A stretch of 64,000 nt of DNA. Origin: Syntrophaceae bacterium UBA6109 (GTDB lineage: Bacteria; Desulfobacterota; Syntrophia; Syntrophales; UBA6109). This document shows, piece after piece, positions 1 through 11,047 of the stretch. A model generated the notes under the pieces. It was not told the origin of the DNA and made no database searches. It saw only the letters and a list, made by a program, of their open reading frames with translations. The DNA lies in the NCBI GenBank assembly GCA_002428445.1, contig DIWJ01000026.1:1-64000 (forward strand). Reading direction: 5' to 3'. Position 1 is the first letter of the stretch. Each line of letters starts with the position of its first letter. The position numbers and the translations under genes are program-made.

Positions 1-1
1 G

Positions 2-250
2 ACGTGCATCATCGTGGTGGAGATCCAGCGTGGGGGCGCCAAGGTCATGACGGGGATCGTCGTGGACTCCGTTTCGGAGGTGCTGAACATCAAGGCCGCG
101 GAGATCGAGGAGACGCCGAATTTCGGGGGGCAGGTGTCGATCGATTACATCCTGGGGATGGCGAAGATGGGCAGCGGGATCAAGATCCTTCTCGACATCA
201 ACCGTGTCCTCAGCAGCGAGGAGATCTCCCTGCTGGCGAAAGCGGCATAG
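2..250 (+). CDS. cheW: CheW chemotaxis coupling protein, C-terminal part (5' end outside window)
   Basis: Open from the window edge (frame starting at base 2) to a TAG stop at 248-250, 82 residues visible. The stretch reads T-C-I-I-V-V-E-I, then V-D-S-V-S-E-V-L, then F-I/V-containing strands and L-L-D-I-N, the usual C-terminal half of CheW beta-barrel proteins that couple chemoreceptors to the CheA kinase. A methyl-accepting chemotaxis receptor starts 48 bases downstream on the same strand, which fits a chemotaxis operon. The N-terminal half lies outside, so length and start cannot be judged. A CheV-type receiver fusion is unlikely because the protein ends at the usual CheW end. Confidence 0.85.
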   Translation, partial: TCIIVVEIQRGGAKVMTGIVVDSVSEVLNIKAAEIEETPNFGGQVSIDYILGMAKMGSGIKILLDINRVLSSEEISLLAKAA

Positions 251-297
251 AAACCAAGCTTCAAACAGGATAAACGATGAAGGGGGAAGCGGGACAC

Positions 298-2175
298 ATG
301 AAGCTGTCTTTGGCGAAGCGGATGATCGGCCTGTCGCTTGCGACGGTCGTGATTATCGGGGTCATGGTAGCGGTGATCGTCTATTATCAGGTCACCAAGG
401 GGTACGCGGAACAGGCGGTGAACGAAGTCAACAACATTTCCCTGGCCGTGAAGCTGCAAGTCGATCAGATGAGAACGAAGGCGCTGGACGTGGCATCCCT
501 GGTCGCCTCAAACTCCGAGGTGATTGCCGCCATGGAGAAGGGGGACGGCGGCCTCCTGCGGAAGCTGGGCCGCGAGGCCATGTCCCGGAATGGGATCGGA
601 TTCATCACCTTCGCGGACGCGAACGGCAATGTCCTGGCACGGGGCCATTCCGACAAGGCCGGCGACAGCGTTCTCGGTCAGGTCAACGTGAAGAAAGCCC
701 TTTCAGGGGAGGCATCCGTCGGCATCGAGGAAGGCACGGTGGTGAAATTTTCCCTGCGCGCCGGCCACCCCGTAAAGATCAACGACCGGGTCATTGGGTC
801 CGTGACGCCGGGATTCGACCTGTCTTCCGACTACCGTTTCGTGGACGACATGAAGAGACTCCTGGGCGTGGAATGCACGATCTTTCACGGCGACACCCGC
901 GTTGCGACAACGATCGAGAAGGACGGGAAACGGGCCGTCGGAACAAGGATGGACAATCCCGCCGTCATCACCGCCGTTCTCGAACAGGGCAGAAATTTCA
1001 ACGGGAAGAACATCATTCTTGAGAAACCCTACACGACCGTCTATTGGCCGATCGTCTGCGCCGACGGAAAGACCGGCGGGATGTTCTTCATCGGGAAGGA
1101 TCGGACGGCCATCAATACCGCCGCCAACGGGATGATCTGGGGTATCGTTGTGACAGTCCTGCTCGTGGGAATCGTCATGGTCCTCGCGGGCATCTACGTC
1201 GTTCGTTCCATTACGCGGCCGATCAACCGCGTGGTCTCGGGGTTGACGGACGGATCCGAGCAGGTGTCGGCTGCCGCCTCCCAGGTGGCTTCGGCGTCGC
1301 ATGATTTGGCGGATGGCGCATCGCGTCAGGCGTCTTCATTGGAGGAGACGAGCGCCTCGTTGGAGGAGATGTCGTCGATGACGAAGCAGAACGCGCAGAA
1401 CGCCGGCCAGGCCAAAGGGATGATGACGGAGGCGGCAGGGATCGTGGAGAAAGTGGGCGGCCACATGGACAACATGGCCTCGGCGATCATGGAAGTGACA
1501 AAGTCGAGCGAGGAGACCGGGAAAATCATCAGGACGATCGACGAGATCGCTTTTCAGACCAACCTTTTGGCGCTGAACGCGGCGGTGGAGGCGGCAAGGG
1601 CCGGGGAAGCCGGCGCGGGATTTGCGGTGGTCGCGGACGAGGTGCGGAACCTGGCGATGCGCGCAGCGGAGGCGGCGAAGAACACGAGTAATTTGATCGA
1701 GAGTACGATCACAGCGGTGCGGAACGGAAGCGAACTGACCAAGCTGACGCAGGAGGCCTTTCGGGAAAATAAAGAGATTTCAGGGAAGATCGGTCAGCTG
1801 ATTGACGAGATTGCCGCGGCGTCTGAAGAGCAGGCGCAGGGGATCGGCCAGTTGAACACAGCGATCGCCGAAATGGACAAGGTGACGCAGCAGACGGCTG
1901 CGAGTTCAGAGGAGTCTGCATCCGCGTCGGAAGCGTTGAACGCCCAGGCGGAGCAGATGAAAGGGTACGTGGCGGATCTGATCGCCGTCGTCCAGGGCGG
2001 TCAAAACGGGCTATCGATTTCTCATGCGACTTCCGCGGCTGCGGTACGAACCGTTCCTCCCCGTCCTGCAAGACGGGAACAGATCGGCAAGGCCAAAGTG
2101 CCGCTTTCTCATGCAAGGGAAGTCAAACCGGAACAGGTGATCCCGATGGGAGACGGGGATTTCAAGGAGTTCTGA
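298..2175 (+). CDS. Methyl-accepting chemotaxis protein with periplasmic Cache-like sensor
   Basis: 625-residue transmembrane chemoreceptor that would signal to CheA/CheW. A membrane helix at residues about 10-30 is followed by a periplasmic region of about 240 residues ([19 protein letters not shown] is typical of single-Cache sensors), a second helix near residues 280-310 ending in a HAMP-like RPINRV linker, and a long coiled-coil signalling domain. The conserved hairpin tip is clear: [21 protein letters not shown]. An ATG at 277 is in frame, but ATG 298 is preferred because an AAGGGGG ribosome-binding site lies at 280-286 and the protein then begins MKLSLAKR just before the helix. The ligand is unknown; Cache domains commonly bind small carboxylates or amino acids. 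Confidence 0.92.
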   Translation: MKLSLAKRMIGLSLATVVIIGVMVAVIVYYQVTKGYAEQAVNEVNNISLAVKLQVDQMRTKALDVASLVASNSEVIAAMEKGDGGLLRKLGREAMSRNGIGFITFADANGNVLARGHSDKAGDSVLGQVNVKKALSGEASVGIEEGTVVKFSLRAGHPVKINDRVIGSVTPGFDLSSDYRFVDDMKRLLGVECTIFHGDTRVATTIEKDGKRAVGTRMDNPAVITAVLEQGRNFNGKNIILEKPYTTVYWPIVCADGKTGGMFFIGKDRTAINTAANGMIWGIVVTVLLVGIVMVLAGIYVVRSITRPINRVVSGLTDGSEQVSAAASQVASASHDLADGASRQASSLEETSASLEEMSSMTKQNAQNAGQAKGMMTEAAGIVEKVGGHMDNMASAIMEVTKSSEETGKIIRTIDEIAFQTNLLALNAAVEAARAGEAGAGFAVVADEVRNLAMRAAEAAKNTSNLIESTITAVRNGSELTKLTQEAFRENKEISGKIGQLIDEIAAASEEQAQGIGQLNTAIAEMDKVTQQTAASSEESASASEALNAQAEQMKGYVADLIAVVQGGQNGLSISHATSAAAVRTVPPRPARREQIGKAKVPLSHAREVKPEQVIPMGDGDFKEF

Positions 2176-2204
2176 TCAGAACACCGCCGGTCAGAATCTG
2201 ATCT

Positions 2205-2230
2205 GGGGGCGCCCCTTCCGGGACGCCCCC
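2205..2230. terminator. Hairpin between convergent genes
   Basis: GGGGGCG (2205-2211) pairs with CGCCCCC (2224-2230), with extra CCC/GGG pairing inside. It lies between the convergent chemoreceptor and elbB genes, so a bidirectional terminator is likely, although the flanking T tracts are weak. Confidence 0.55.
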
Positions 2231-2248
2231 ATTCCATTCCCCGTAGAC

Positions 2249-2905
2249 TCAACCTGCAAGCTTCAGCACCGCATGCACAAGTTTTTCAATCCCCTGGGCG
2301 ACATGCGCGATCGATGGCCCGAGCATGTACGCCGGCGTCGTGACGATCTTCTGAGCGGTATCCACCTCCACCTCGTCCACGCGGCAAACGATGTGTTTGG
2401 CTCCCAGCTTCTCTAGCGCGGCGGCGGTGTCATTGTTGCAACCGACCGTCAGGCGCGGGGAAAACGACCCCAGGACTTTCGCGGCCAGCACGGGGGCTAT
2501 GCAAATGAAGCCGATCGGCTTCTTCGACGCATGCATCGTCCGGATCAGACGTTCGACGTCAGGATGGACCGTGCAGCCGATGCCCTTGACGGCGAAGTCG
2601 CTGAGATTCTTCGCGGCGCCGAAACCGCCGGGGAAGATGAGGGCATCCAGCTCCGCCGCCTTGATATCTTTGAGGTCGCGGATCTCGCCCCGGGCGATCC
2701 TTGCCGACTCAACAAGGACATTGCGTTTTTCTTCCGTCGGCTCTCCCTTGACATGATCGATCACATGCATCTGCGCGGCATCGGGCGCCATGCAGAGCGT
2801 CTTCGCGCCGAGCTGATCCAGAAAATACAGCGTGAGCGTCGCCTCGTGGATCTCCGCCCCGTCATAGACACCGCAACCCGACAGCACCACCCCTACCTTC
2901 TTCAT
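2249..2905 (-). CDS. elbB: ElbB family isoprenoid biosynthesis-associated glyoxalase
   Basis: 218 residues, normal for the family. It starts MKKVGVVLSGCGVYDGAEIHE, the conserved N-terminus of ElbB (enhancing lycopene biosynthesis protein 2), a DJ-1/PfpI-superfamily protein with a class I glutamine amidotransferase-like fold. The nucleophile elbow is visible as F-I-C-I-A-P-V-L-A near residue 135, and I-F-P-G-G-F-G-A-A-K is the oxyanion-side loop. E. coli ElbB has weak glyoxalase activity and its overexpression raises carotenoid yield; its physiological role is unsettled. It lies alone, convergent with the chemoreceptor and upstream of the uvrB stop, with about 107 bases between. Confidence 0.9.
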   Translation of the reverse strand: MKKVGVVLSGCGVYDGAEIHEATLTLYFLDQLGAKTLCMAPDAAQMHVIDHVKGEPTEEKRNVLVESARIARGEIRDLKDIKAAELDALIFPGGFGAAKNLSDFAVKGIGCTVHPDVERLIRTMHASKKPIGFICIAPVLAAKVLGSFSPRLTVGCNNDTAAALEKLGAKHIVCRVDEVEVDTAQKIVTTPAYMLGPSIAHVAQGIEKLVHAVLKLAG

Positions 2906-3012
2906 ATCCTCATCCTCCCATTCTCGGAATCGACCTGATCCCTATCCAGTCTCCCGGAATCTCGAAGCATCGTATCCAATTCCGGCGAACCGATCAAGCC
3001 CGTTCCCGGCCC

Positions 3013-5037
<2,025 letters not shown>

Positions 5038-5125
5038 GCCCTTGCCTCCGGGCAGGCATCCTTGCACAATTGCAAGAGGCTGACAATACCGGACTTTTCG
5101 TCCCCGGACCGGGGGGAATTTCGCC

Positions 5126-5154
5126 TTGACAACCGGAATCGATTATGGTTTATG
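5126..5154 (+). promoter_or_regulatory. Candidate sigma-70 promoter for the rpmH block
   Basis: A consensus -35 TTGACA at 5126-5131 is followed 17 bases later by TTTATG (5149-5154), a poor -10 box. It lies 38 bases upstream of rpmH, the expected place for this strongly expressed operon. Confidence 0.4.
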
Positions 5155-5191
5155 TGACAGCTTATTAAATTCGACCGGGAGCATCCGAACC

Positions 5192-5329
5192 ATGAAAAAG
5201 AACCTCACCAATAAGAGCAATACGCGCAGGAAAAGAACGCACGGTTTCCTCGTCCGCATGGCCACCAAGGGGGGAAGACTGGTACTGAGCCGGCGGCGGG
5301 CGAAGGGCCGGAAGAAACTCACCGTGTAG
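5192..5329 (+). CDS. rpmH: 50S ribosomal protein L34
   Basis: 45 residues, the normal size. [16 protein letters not shown] and the basic tail [10 protein letters not shown] are diagnostic of bacterial L34. The first residues are odd: the nearly invariant start M-K-R-T-Y-Q-P-S is replaced by M-K-K-N-L-T-N-K-S, one residue longer. Reading the first bases one frame over gives M-K-R-T-S-P, which hints at compensating small insertions (see findings). The gene heads the classic rpmH-rnpA-yidD-yidC-khpB-mnmE cluster; dnaA, often upstream, is not here, and uvrB is divergent instead. Confidence 0.95.
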   Translation: MKKNLTNKSNTRRKRTHGFLVRMATKGGRLVLSRRRAKGRKKLTV

Positions 5330-5345
5330 CCCCCTTCCGAGGGCC

Positions 5346-5708
5346 ATGGAAACATTTTCGTTCCACAAAGATGAAAGAATTCGAAATCGTAGAGATTTTC
5401 AAATTGTTTACGACAGGGGCGTAAGGAGAGGCTCGGAACACTTCGTTGTCGTTTTCTTGGAAAACACATCAGGTACAAAGCGGCTCGGGATCACGGTCAG
5501 CAAAAAAGTGGGAAACGCGGTCAAGCGAAATCGAATCAAGCGACTCGTCAGGGAATTCTTCCGATTGAACAAGGCCCGCTTGCCGGGCGCCGGAGACATC
5601 GTGGTAATCGCCAGACGACACCGGGATGACCTCACCTACAGGAAAGTCAGCCGGGAGTTGGGAGAGTTGCTGATCCCGCAGGGAGATGACGTAAAGGCAT
5701 GCTCATAG
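5346..5708 (+). CDS. rnpA: Ribonuclease P protein component
   Basis: 120 residues, the usual length. It assists the RNA subunit of RNase P in 5' tRNA maturation. The RNR motif is seen as [16 protein letters not shown] (about residues 55-70), preceded by L-G-I-T-V-S-K-K, both conserved RNA-binding elements. It begins 16 bases after the rpmH stop, with GAGGG very close to the ATG, and its last 10 bases overlap yidD, so the genes are co-transcribed and probably translationally coupled. Confidence 0.96.
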   Translation: METFSFHKDERIRNRRDFQIVYDRGVRRGSEHFVVVFLENTSGTKRLGITVSKKVGNAVKRNRIKRLVREFFRLNKARLPGAGDIVVIARRHRDDLTYRKVSRELGELLIPQGDDVKACS

Positions 5709-5923
5709 ATTTGCTGAAGAAAACCCTGATCCTACTGGTCAGGATCTATCAGTTGACCCTATCCTCCATTTTTCCCACTTCCTGCCGGTTTGCCCCAACC
5801 TGTTCCGAATACACGGTCGAGGCGATCCGGATGCACGGCCCTTTTCGCGGAGTTCTGCTGGGCTGCATCCGCATCGCGAAATGCCACCCCTGGCACCCGG
5901 GCGGCTACGACCCCGTAAAGTAG
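5699..5923 (+). CDS. yidD: Membrane protein insertion efficiency factor YidD
   Basis: 74 residues. The family's cysteine/proline pattern is complete: [14 protein letters not shown], then [12 protein letters not shown] near the end. YidD is a small amphipathic inner-membrane-associated protein thought to help YidC-dependent insertion. The start overlaps the end of rnpA by 10 bases, as in most bacteria, and yidC follows 30 bases later. Confidence 0.95.
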   Translation: MLIDLLKKTLILLVRIYQLTLSSIFPTSCRFAPTCSEYTVEAIRMHGPFRGVLLGCIRIAKCHPWHPGGYDPVK

Positions 5924-5953
5924 ATCATCCCCACCCCCAAACGGAGGTAGCAA

Positions 5954-7666
5954 ATGGATAAAAGGACCCTGTTGGCCATCGTCCTGTCGATGGCGGTCTT
6001 GTTCGTTTACCAGACTTTTTTCATGCAGAAGCCGGTTCCGCCTCCCAGTCAGCAGGCGGAGCAGACGGTGTCCCAGGACAAGACCGCAAAGGACAAACCG
6101 GCCCCGGCGCAGGCCGCCGCCGTGCAGACCGCGCCGGCCGGATCGGCAGTGGTTGTCGCAGCCAAGACGCTTCCCGCGGACGACGACAAGACACCGGAGA
6201 AGGACATCCGCGTCGAGACGGCCCTGTATTCGGCGGTCTTCACCAACAGGGGCGCGTCGCTGAAGTCCTTCAAGTTGAAGAACTTCAGCCGTGAATTGCC
6301 GGAAAACCGCCAGTACCATTGGCGGGACCTGCTGGGGCTTTTCGTCAAGAATGAAAAGAAGGCCATCCCGGGCGCGGGAGAGCCCTTCGAACTCGTAAAA
6401 GTCCTCGAAGGGATGCCGCAGCCGCTTTCCGTTTCCTTTCCTGAATCGGATGTCAACATCCCGGCGGGCGCGAAGTTCGAAGCGAACACCGAATCCCTGA
6501 ACCTGACCGCGGGCAGCGAGGGACGCCGCCTCACGTTCACGAAAACCTTCGGCAATGAGGTCAAGATCGAGAAGATCTTCACCCTCTACCCCGACCGTTA
6601 CAACGTCGACATGGAAGTTCGGATCTACAACCTCTCGACGCGAACGTTGACGCAGAATCCGGCGCTCAACTGGCACCAGTGGGTGGACCCGCAGATGGAG
6701 GAAGACAGCTACGGCCACGACGGGCCCGTCACCTATATCGGCAAGAGCATCGACCGCGTCACGGTGAAGGACATCGAAAAGGACCAGCTCGCGGGGCCCG
6801 ACGTCTCCTGGGCAGGATACGAGAGCAAGTATTTCATCTCCGCGCTGGTTCCGCAGAACCCCTCGCTGACGAGCCTCCTCGTCGGCCGCGACGGCAAGAA
6901 CATGGTCACCGTCAGCCTCAAGGGCCCCAAGCACATCATCCCGCCCGGCCAGGCGGGGATGTTCTTCTACAACCTTTTCCTGGGCCCCAAGGACTACAAA
7001 ATCCTCAAGCCCATGAAGGTCGGCCTCGAGAACGCGATCGATTTCGGCGACTGGCTCAAGTGGCTGGCGATGCCGATGCTCGTCGCTCTCAACTTCATGA
7101 ACGATTACGTCGGCAACTACGGCATCGCGATCATCATCCTCACGATCCTGATCAAGCTCCTCTTCTGGCCGCTGGGCAACAAGAGCTACTCGTCCATGAA
7201 GGAGATGCAGAAACTCCAGCCGAAAATCACCGAACTGCGCGAGAAATACAAGGGCGACAAGTCGCGGCTGAGCCAGGAGACCATGGCCCTGTACCGGTCT
7301 CACAAAGTGAACCCCTTCAGCGGGTGCCTGCCGATGGTGATCCAGATCCCGGTGTTCTTCGGCCTCTACAAGGCCCTGATGTACGCCATCGAACTGCGCC
7401 ATGCCCCCTTCTTCTGGTGGATCCAGGATTTGTCGGCGATGGATCCCTACTACATCACCCCGCTCATCATGGGCGGGACGATGTTCGTCCAGCAGAAAAT
7501 GACGCCGGCCATGGGGGACCCCATGCAGCAGAAGGTCATGCTGCTGATGCCGGTCATCTTCACGTTCATGTTCCTGAGCTTCCCGTCGGGACTGGTCATC
7601 TACTGGCTGCTGAACAACGTCATCAGCATCGGCCAGCAGATGTACGTCATCAAGAAACACGCGTAA
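5954..7666 (+). CDS. yidC: Membrane protein insertase YidC
   Basis: 570 residues, the Gram-negative form with a large periplasmic domain. An N-terminal helix (residues about 5-22) is followed by a Gln/Ala/Pro-rich linker and the periplasmic P1 beta-supersandwich (about 60-350). Five C-terminal membrane helices (about 360-560) carry the insertase core, including N-P-F-S-G-C-L-P-M-V-I-Q-I-P-V-F and F-P-S-G-L-V-I-Y-W-L. It inserts and folds inner-membrane proteins with or without SecYEG. GGAGG six bases before the ATG supports this start. Confidence 0.97.
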   Translation: MDKRTLLAIVLSMAVLFVYQTFFMQKPVPPPSQQAEQTVSQDKTAKDKPAPAQAAAVQTAPAGSAVVVAAKTLPADDDKTPEKDIRVETALYSAVFTNRGASLKSFKLKNFSRELPENRQYHWRDLLGLFVKNEKKAIPGAGEPFELVKVLEGMPQPLSVSFPESDVNIPAGAKFEANTESLNLTAGSEGRRLTFTKTFGNEVKIEKIFTLYPDRYNVDMEVRIYNLSTRTLTQNPALNWHQWVDPQMEEDSYGHDGPVTYIGKSIDRVTVKDIEKDQLAGPDVSWAGYESKYFISALVPQNPSLTSLLVGRDGKNMVTVSLKGPKHIIPPGQAGMFFYNLFLGPKDYKILKPMKVGLENAIDFGDWLKWLAMPMLVALNFMNDYVGNYGIAIIILTILIKLLFWPLGNKSYSSMKEMQKLQPKITELREKYKGDKSRLSQETMALYRSHKVNPFSGCLPMVIQIPVFFGLYKALMYAIELRHAPFFWWIQDLSAMDPYYITPLIMGGTMFVQQKMTPAMGDPMQQKVMLLMPVIFTFMFLSFPSGLVIYWLLNNVISIGQQMYVIKKHA

Positions 7667-7691
7667 TGCGAGGTTTGAGGGGTTGTGCAGT

Positions 7692-8453
7692 ATGAAAACT
7701 CTGGAAATCGAGGCGAAGACCATTGACGCGGCTATTGAGCAGGCCTGCCGGGAATTCGACGTACCGAGGGAAAAACTGAACATCGAGATCCTGTCGGAGG
7801 ACTCCTCCGGCTTTCTCGGAATCCTCGGATCCAGGAAGGCGAAGATCCGGGCCAACCTTCTGTCCATCGACGTGACGCTTGACGCGGGCAGCGAAAGCAG
7901 GTCCGATATCGTCGTGAACATCGCCCGGGAGGAGGCCGTGCCCGCCGCGCAGCCCGTGATGGCATCAAGCGTGCCGCCGGCCCGCGACGCCGCGGACAAT
8001 CAGGTCGGTCTGAGGGCGAAGCAGTTCCTGGAAGGACTGCTGGAGCGCATGGACATCTCCTGCCCCGTTCAACTCGAAGAAACGGCCGACAGCGTCGTCC
8101 TGAACATTCAGGGAGACGGCGGCGGCCTCCTGATCGGGCGCCGGGGCCAGAACCTCGATGCGATCCAGTTCCTCGTGAACAAGGCGGTCAACCGCGATCC
8201 CGAATCCCGCAAGGTCGTCACCGTCGATACCGAAAGCTACCGCAAGCGGCGCGAGGAATCCCTCGTGGCGCTTGCGAAAAAGGTCGGCGACAAGGTGAAG
8301 AAAACCCGAAAGGCCGTCTCGCTTTCCCACATGAACGCACACGATCGAAGGATCATCCACCTCGCCCTGCAGGACGACCCCGAGCTCGCCACCAAGAGCA
8401 AAGGGGAGAGCGATTTCCGTAAGATCGTCATCATGCCGGCCCGGCGGGGATAG
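7692..8453 (+). CDS. khpB: KhpB/Jag RNA-binding protein (Jag-N, KH, R3H domains)
   Basis: 253 residues. The Jag-N domain covers about residues 1-50 (K-T-L-E-I-E-A-K-T, then S-S-G-F-L-G-I-L-G), followed by a linker, a KH domain with L-I-G-R-R-G-Q-N-L-D-A-I-Q near residue 150, and an R3H domain with M-N-A-H-D-R-R-I-I-H-L-A-L near residue 215. KhpB binds RNA and in other bacteria influences small-RNA regulation, cell shape or sporulation. A TTG nine bases upstream is in frame, but ATG 7692 has GAGGGG at good spacing. It sits in its conserved place between yidC and mnmE. Confidence 0.95.
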   Translation: MKTLEIEAKTIDAAIEQACREFDVPREKLNIEILSEDSSGFLGILGSRKAKIRANLLSIDVTLDAGSESRSDIVVNIAREEAVPAAQPVMASSVPPARDAADNQVGLRAKQFLEGLLERMDISCPVQLEETADSVVLNIQGDGGGLLIGRRGQNLDAIQFLVNKAVNRDPESRKVVTVDTESYRKRREESLVALAKKVGDKVKKTRKAVSLSHMNAHDRRIIHLALQDDPELATKSKGESDFRKIVIMPARRG

Positions 8454-8488
8454 AAAGCGACACTCCAAAGGTTCCCCGAGGTCCCGAC

Positions 8489-9874
8489 GTGTCTCATGAA
8501 ACCGATACGATAGCCGCCATTGCCACTCCCGTCGGCATCGGGGGCATCGGCATTGTGCGGGTCAGCGGCCCCGAGGCCCGGAGCATCGCCCGCTGCATCT
8601 TTCGCCCTTCGGGAAACCACGAATTTCTTCAATCCCACCGTCTCTATCACGGCGACGTCGTCTTTCCCGGGACGGACACAATACTCGACGAGTGCCTTGC
8701 CGCATTCCTGCGTGCCCCCCATTCGTACACGGGCGAAGATTCGCTGGAGATTTCCTGCCACGGCGGACCCGTGGTCCTCGAATCCGTGTTTCGCGCGGCT
8801 GTCGCCGCCGGGGCCCGCCCCGCCGGACCCGGCGAATTCACCAAGCGCGCCTTCCTGAACAACCGGCTCGACCTGGCCCAGGCCGAGGCCGTGGCCGAGT
8901 TGATCCATGCGCGGACGGAACGCGGAGCTCGGTACGCACTGAACCAGCTCAAGGGGGGCCTTTCGGAAGAAATCGAGGGGCAGATGTCCGTCGTCCTGGA
9001 CGTTCTGGCCCTGGTGGAAGCGGAACTGGATTTCTCCGGCGACGAGGCGGAACAACCGCCTGCCCTGAATGAACTCCGGGAACGGATTGCGGCCTGCGCA
9101 GGGAACCTGGCGCGCCTGGCCGAAACGTACCGCCAGGGGCGCGCCTTCAGCGCCGGCATCCGGATCGTCATCGCCGGCAAGCCGAATGTGGGAAAATCGA
9201 GCCTCTTGAACCGGCTTGCGGGAGAACACCGGGCCATCGTGACGCCCATCCCGGGGACGACGCGCGATTTCATCGAGCAGGCCGTTGCGATCGAGGGCAT
9301 CCCCGTCATCCTGACCGACACGGCGGGCATCCGCGAACCGAGGGATGAGATCGAGCGCGAAGGCATCGGCTTCGTCCGGCACAAGATCGCTGCCGCGGAC
9401 CTCGTCATCGCCCTGCTCGACGGATCGGCGGAGCTCGCGCCCGAAGACGCGGAGATCCTGCGGACCTGCCTGCTACAACCCGCCCTCGTGGCCGTCAATA
9501 AGTCGGATCTTCCGCGGCGTATGGATGAGGAGGCCCTGCGCGCCGGGATCGCGGGCGCGCCCTGCCTCTGGATCTCCGCCAAGACCGGCGAAGGCATCGA
9601 AGCGCTTGGAAAAGCCATCCGCCGGGCAACGCTTGCCGACGCCGACGACCCGCGCGCCGAGGTCGTCGTCACGAACCTCCGGCACAAGCTGGCCCTGGAA
9701 ACAGCGGCCGCCTTCCTGCTTCAGGCCGCGGAAGGAATCCGGCAGAAAAAGCCGCCGGAACTGATCGCCCAGGACCTGCGCGATGCCCTCACGCAGCTGG
9801 AGGACATCATGGGAGCCACCTCGCCGGAAGAGGTCCTGGACAGGATCTTCTCCCGCTTCTGCATCGGAAAATGA
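8489..9874 (+). CDS. mnmE: tRNA modification GTPase MnmE
   Basis: 461 residues. With MnmG it installs the 5-carboxymethylaminomethyl group on wobble uridine. The N-terminal folate-binding domain begins D-T-I-A-A-I-A-T-P-V-G, the G domain has G-K-P-N-V-G-K-S-S-L (G1), D-T-A-G-I-R (G3) and N-K-S-D (G4), and the protein ends with the family's C-I-G-K tail that carries the catalytic Cys. The start is GTG at 8489 with GAGG eight bases upstream. It closes the rpmH-mnmE block; mnmG is not adjacent. Confidence 0.97.
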   Translation: MSHETDTIAAIATPVGIGGIGIVRVSGPEARSIARCIFRPSGNHEFLQSHRLYHGDVVFPGTDTILDECLAAFLRAPHSYTGEDSLEISCHGGPVVLESVFRAAVAAGARPAGPGEFTKRAFLNNRLDLAQAEAVAELIHARTERGARYALNQLKGGLSEEIEGQMSVVLDVLALVEAELDFSGDEAEQPPALNELRERIAACAGNLARLAETYRQGRAFSAGIRIVIAGKPNVGKSSLLNRLAGEHRAIVTPIPGTTRDFIEQAVAIEGIPVILTDTAGIREPRDEIEREGIGFVRHKIAAADLVIALLDGSAELAPEDAEILRTCLLQPALVAVNKSDLPRRMDEEALRAGIAGAPCLWISAKTGEGIEALGKAIRRATLADADDPRAEVVVTNLRHKLALETAAAFLLQAAEGIRQKKPPELIAQDLRDALTQLEDIMGATSPEEVLDRIFSRFCIGK

Positions 9875-9935
9875 AAGAGACTTTCATCCATTCGCAACCG
9901 GGAGAAGAGGTGCGTTCGATCTTCGGGAATCTCTG

Positions 9936-9965
9936 TTGACCGCAATGCCGGCTGTGTTATATAAA
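9936..9965 (+). promoter_or_regulatory. Sigma-70 promoter before the TPR protein
   Basis: TTGACC (9936-9941), 18-base spacer, TATAAA (9960-9965), 30 bases before the start codon of a gene with a perfect AAGGAGG ribosome-binding site. Confidence 0.6.
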
Positions 9966-9994
9966 TCCCGTCCCTTCCCCTTAAGGAGGATCGC

Positions 9995-11020
9995 ATGAAG
10001 AAACGTCTCCCGGTCGCATCCTCGCTTCTGTTTCTTGTTTCTTTTGCTTTTCTGAACCCTGCCCCCGTCCCCTGTGCCGAGACCAAAGAGATCGTCGCCG
10101 AAGGGATCTACGTGATGGGCGACGGGGAAACGCCGATCGTCGCTGAAAGCCGGGCCGTGGAGCAGGCGAAGCGCATGGCCTTGGAGGAGGCGGGGACGTA
10201 TGTCAAAAGCTACTCGCGCGTGAAGAACTTTCAGATCGCCGATGACGAGATCGAAGTCCTTGCGTCGGGAATGATGGAAATCAGCATCCTCGACAAGAAG
10301 CGTTCCATCGAAGCGGACGCCGTGAAGTTCTGGGTCAGGATCAAGGCGGTGGTAACGCCCGACAAGATCGAAATCGTGGCGGAAAGGGTCAAGGAACAGG
10401 GTCTCGGACAGGAATACAAAGAGCTCAAAGAGGCCTATGACAAGAGCCAGGCGGAGGTGACGCGCCTCAAGGAACAGCTGGCCGCAACGAAGATGGAGCC
10501 GGAACGGAAGGAAATCATCGGCAAGATCGGTCTGCAAGAAAAGGAGTTCCAGGCGCGGCAGTTGTACGCTGAAGCCATGAGGGAATTTGCCGCCGACCAT
10601 GCTCAAAAGGCATTGACTTTGCTGTCACAGTCAATCGAGGGGAATCCGAAATTTGCCCCTGCCCACCTGTTCCGCGGCTGGGTGTATTACAAGCGGGAGG
10701 ATTTCGACAGGGCATTCCCCGACTTCGACAAGGCCGCCCAACTGGCACCAAAGCTCTTTGGTGCCTATGCCGGACGGGGGATGTGTCACAGCAGGAACGA
10801 CCGGTTCTCCGCCGCCATTGCCGATCTCTCCAAATCGCTCCGGATCAACCCCCGCCCCCGAGCGGATTTGAAGGTCGGCATCCACTTCCACCTGGGCAGG
10901 AGCCATCTGTATGGAGGGGACCGGCAGCAGGCCAGACGTCATCTGCAGATCGCCTGCGACCTCGGCAATAAGAACGGCTGCCGGCTCCTGACGGCTCCGC
11001 GTCTCAAGAACCTTCCGTAA
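9995..11020 (+). CDS. Exported FlgT/LPP20-like protein with TPR repeats
   Basis: 341 residues with a clear signal peptide (KKR, hydrophobic stretch, cleavage near P-V-P-C-A). Residues about 28-135 have the pattern V-A-E-G...A-E-S-R-A-V-E-Q-A-K-R-M-A-L-E-E-A-G-T, then a strand-rich half, typical of the FlgT-N/LPP20 fold of secreted proteins. A short coiled coil (K-E-L-K-E-A...K-E-Q-L) precedes about three TPR units (A-P-A-H-L-F-R-G-W-V-Y-Y, F-G-A-Y-A-G-R-G-M-C). Family members include flagellar basal-body and envelope stress proteins, but no flagellar gene is nearby, so the role is unknown. A related protein lies at 17167-18312. Confidence 0.75.
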   Translation: MKKRLPVASSLLFLVSFAFLNPAPVPCAETKEIVAEGIYVMGDGETPIVAESRAVEQAKRMALEEAGTYVKSYSRVKNFQIADDEIEVLASGMMEISILDKKRSIEADAVKFWVRIKAVVTPDKIEIVAERVKEQGLGQEYKELKEAYDKSQAEVTRLKEQLAATKMEPERKEIIGKIGLQEKEFQARQLYAEAMREFAADHAQKALTLLSQSIEGNPKFAPAHLFRGWVYYKREDFDRAFPDFDKAAQLAPKLFGAYAGRGMCHSRNDRFSAAIADLSKSLRINPRPRADLKVGIHFHLGRSHLYGGDRQQARRHLQIACDLGNKNGCRLLTAPRLKNLP

Positions 11021-11047
11021 GAAGGCCCGGGGGTGTCCCGTCCTTCG

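Noticed and set aside
5759..7999. A 746-codon open frame on the minus strand across yidC
   Set aside because: It is fully opposite yidD, yidC and khpB, has Asp/His/Arg-rich composition typical of antisense frames in GC-rich DNA, and shows no domain. The same applies to the long frames at 3295-5157 (opposite uvrB), 14853-17054 (opposite the hybrid kinase) and 44932-46710 (opposite the regulator).
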